64,000 bases of DNA from Oryzias latipes (taxonomy: Eukaryota; Chordata; Actinopteri; Beloniformes; Adrianichthyidae). Made by a program: the position numbers and the translations under genes. The DNA lies in NCBI RefSeq assembly GCF_002234675.1, contig NC_019880.2, positions 14,807,756 to 14,871,755 of the forward strand, in the 5' to 3' direction. Shown in pieces: positions 61,721 to 64,000 of the stretch. Each line of letters starts with the position of its first letter. Position 1 is the stretch's first letter. The notes beneath the pieces are model-generated. The model saw only the letters and a program-made list of their open reading frames with translations. It was not told where the DNA came from and ran no database searches.

Positions 61721-63440
61721 CCACTGTATTTAAATATTTGTATATGTATATATTAAAAATATTTTAATATATATAAATATTTGTACTTCAACTTTTGTTC
61801 ATGAAGTCTTGGACTTAATCCTCAACTTTTCATCTTTTCTTCCTGTTAGTCAGTACTTTGTGTATCATCTCCACCTTTTTGACTTATTTATCAATGAGCT
61901 GCAAAGTGTGTGTTCATGATTTCAGGCCATTCCCTGGAGGATGTGTCGTTTGTCTTATGTAAGATTATAACCCCTGTGATTCAGGGCTGACTGGATTCAC
62001 ACTTGGAAGTTAACAGTTCGTCTGTGTTGTGCATGAGGTGACAGGACTCTCAGGCACAAGATGTGTCTCCTGGTGATTTGCCCCGGTTCCCCGCTCTTAA
62101 ATGTCAGTCAAGTCTTTTGGTTCAGAAAAAGGGTGTTGCTACTAGATGAGTTTAAAAAGAATCAAGAAAACAGCTACGGTTGGTGAGTCAGAGAGGAGCA
62201 TGGTTCTGTAATAAACACACACACGGGAGTGACAGGATGGAACAAGTAGCTATTACTAAAAGAGATGTATTTGGAGATTAAATGAACGCAGAGCATGCTT
62301 GGATTTTATGAGGTTTTTACTGGCATCCAATCTGTCCTCTTATATAGTAGGGAAAAAATGTCATGCTTTGTGTCTTATTGTAAATTCAATGAGACATAAT
62401 GTTCCTCTGGTACTGGAAAATTAAAAAAAAACCTCTGTGCAACAGAAAGAAAAAAGACCTTGATGGCCCTTATAGACTACATGTGCTAAATGGATTTTTT
62501 GTTTGTTTTTCTTTATGGATGTTTCGTTAGTAATATAAATTTCAATGCTTTTTTTGTTTTTATATTTGTTTTTAAATATCTGCACCTTGGATTTGCATAT
62601 AAGAAAAAGAAGTTATATTACTGCAGCCATCTGAATAAAATAAGGATGCAGACACTGCATAAATGCATGTGGAAGGACATCTCGTGCAAAAGAGATTACA
62701 CGTGCAGAAGACTCAGCGGCTGGCTTGACAGACATGTTAAAGGATCCATTTATCCTCCTAACTTAACTTAAAATGGTAAAAAGCTTCATCTTCTATTAAA
62801 GCACAAAACCAAAACATGGGAAATCGCTGGTGGAGACAAAATGTGCCAAGAAGCAAATGAAACCATGAAATTAACAAAACAAAGAGCACCATCTCCTAAA
62901 TAGAACTTGAACCAGGAGTGAATATGCCAAGGCAGGAGCGAGATAAAAACTGAGCAGAGTTAAGTAGTTTCTAAAAACCAAATCACAATTTAAAATACAT
63001 GAGAATAAAATTGAAATCCCAGGACCTCACCCTCAAGCAATCAGACTGTAAAAATGACTAATGCTTTTGCATTTTTACTAGATTACTTTTCCCTTTTCTG
63101 AGACTGACTGGACGGCTTTTAAGTTTTGTTTTAATGTCATCTCTTTCTTAGTCACAGGAACTAAAGCCTGTTCCAGCTCTCATCCGACCAAGCAATTAAA
63201 AACTGCACATCCGAACATCCACCCATTATCCATATCTGCATCCTGAGTGGTGTCGTGGGGGCAAATGAAGCCTATTCCATCCATCATACAGCAAAAGCAT
63301 TTTACGCTTTGAACAGGAAGTCAGTCCATAGAAGGGCTTCATTCACAAAGTGATCATCATACTCAATTCCTGAGAGGCAATGAAGAAACACTAGTTTAAC
63401 CTCTTCAACATGTTTTTAGACTGCAGGAGGGGGGAGAAAA
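61721..63440. other. intergenic, no gene seen
   Basis: AT-rich DNA without splice-supported exons. The open frame at 62490-62771 is hydrophobic by composition of T-runs and matches nothing I know. Confidence 0.45.
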
Positions 63441-64000
63441 TTAAAACGTAATACTATGGGTGCTTTTCTCAGTCTATAGGCTCCTACTGCCTCGGCTGCT
63501 CTAGGTGCCTCTGTCAGTCCTGGGTCTTGGGGGCGTAAGTTGGGACATTCACACCTGCCCTATGGGTGAGGTTTTTTTTAGTGGAATGACAGCGGGTGTC
63601 TACCCATGAGTGTTTAGTTGGCTGGAGGCCCCACTGAAACCCTTGTGGTCAGCTCTGGCAGGTCAAGTTACCTAAGTCAGTTAAACCCCCATCAAAGCTC
63701 CGACTGAGGGGACAGTGTTCAGGGGCCTGGGTCTGCTACTGGGGGCTGACGATTACATGCCTCCTCTTTGTGCGTGTAGGGTAGCTGGGCCTGGGGGTGT
63801 CAATGTACCCTGCAATGCCTCTGCCACTTCTGCCTAAAGGCTTGCTTCCCCTCATCTGGGGGGTTTAAAAACTGAGAACAGCTTGGAAAATGTCCCAAAC
63901 TTCCCACTTTATCAAACCAAATTTCCTTAGGCATTAGAGTTTTTGGGGAGGGGTCAGCCTGTGACATACCTTGGATGTTTTTGGCTGAGGATCTTTCCCT
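63441..64000. other. GC-rich right-edge block, probably repetitive
   Basis: An abrupt shift to G/C-rich sequence full of 'cctgggtct', 'gggggct' and 'ctctgcca' words. I see no long open frame or splice-supported exon. The texture resembles a known type of G-rich fish repeat, but there is no second copy here to prove it. Confidence 0.3.

Noticed and set aside
62490-62771. 93-codon frame with a hydrophobic N-terminus (membrane protein?)
   Set aside because: The hydrophobic residues come from T-runs; there is no splice context, conservation cue or family match.

Overview
The window is vertebrate nuclear DNA from a ray-finned (teleost) fish. It is AT-rich, its genes are split into short exons with GT/AG boundaries, intergenic space is dominated by fish-type SINE-like, hAT-like, piggyBac-like, L1-like and L2/CR1-like debris, and the gene set belongs to the vertebrate block that lies on human 15q15. 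I cannot name the species. There is no bacterial feature, CRISPR array, rRNA or convincing tRNA gene.

Layout. (1) 900-4775, minus strand: 5' half of spint1 (HAI-1), with signal peptide, MANSC, PKD-like and first Kunitz domains; the rest lies off the left edge. (2) 4.8-11.2 kb: intergenic, with two opposed copies of one SINE-like repeat. (3) 11454-16503, plus: a four-exon PP1 inhibitor of the PPP1R14 family (ppp1r14d by position). (4) 18667-21128, minus: zfyve19 (ANCHR), 11 coding exons, convergent with ppp1r14d. (5) 21974-24889, plus: a bub1b (BubR1) gene, head to head with zfyve19, whose reading frame stops just after the Bub3-binding GLEBS motif. The protein is Mad3-like, with no kinase domain. 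(6) 24.9-29 kb: AT-rich, no gene. (7) about 29.2-45.1 kb, plus: pak6, with a probable non-coding first exon near 29.3-29.58 kb and eight coding exons from 38312 to 44290. (8) 45941-47548, minus: single-exon ankrd63, convergent with pak6. (9) 47.7-64 kb: gene-poor and repeat-rich, with nested transposons, a foldback MITE, a degenerate tandem array, an SGNH/RT-linker retroelement remnant, a possible conserved regulatory stretch near 52.9-53.5 kb, and one orphan terminal coding exon on the minus strand (55799-55884).

Functional links. zfyve19 (abscission checkpoint) and bub1b (spindle checkpoint) share a short promoter interval with CCAAT, ETS and CHR-like elements, which fits co-expression in dividing cells. 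The other genes are conserved neighbours rather than a pathway. In human, BUB1B-PAK6-ANKRD63 and ZFYVE19-PPP1R14D-SPINT1 are two separate clusters of the same band; here they are adjacent.

All exon models were derived by eye from splice sites, reading phase and family similarity recalled from memory. No database search was run.
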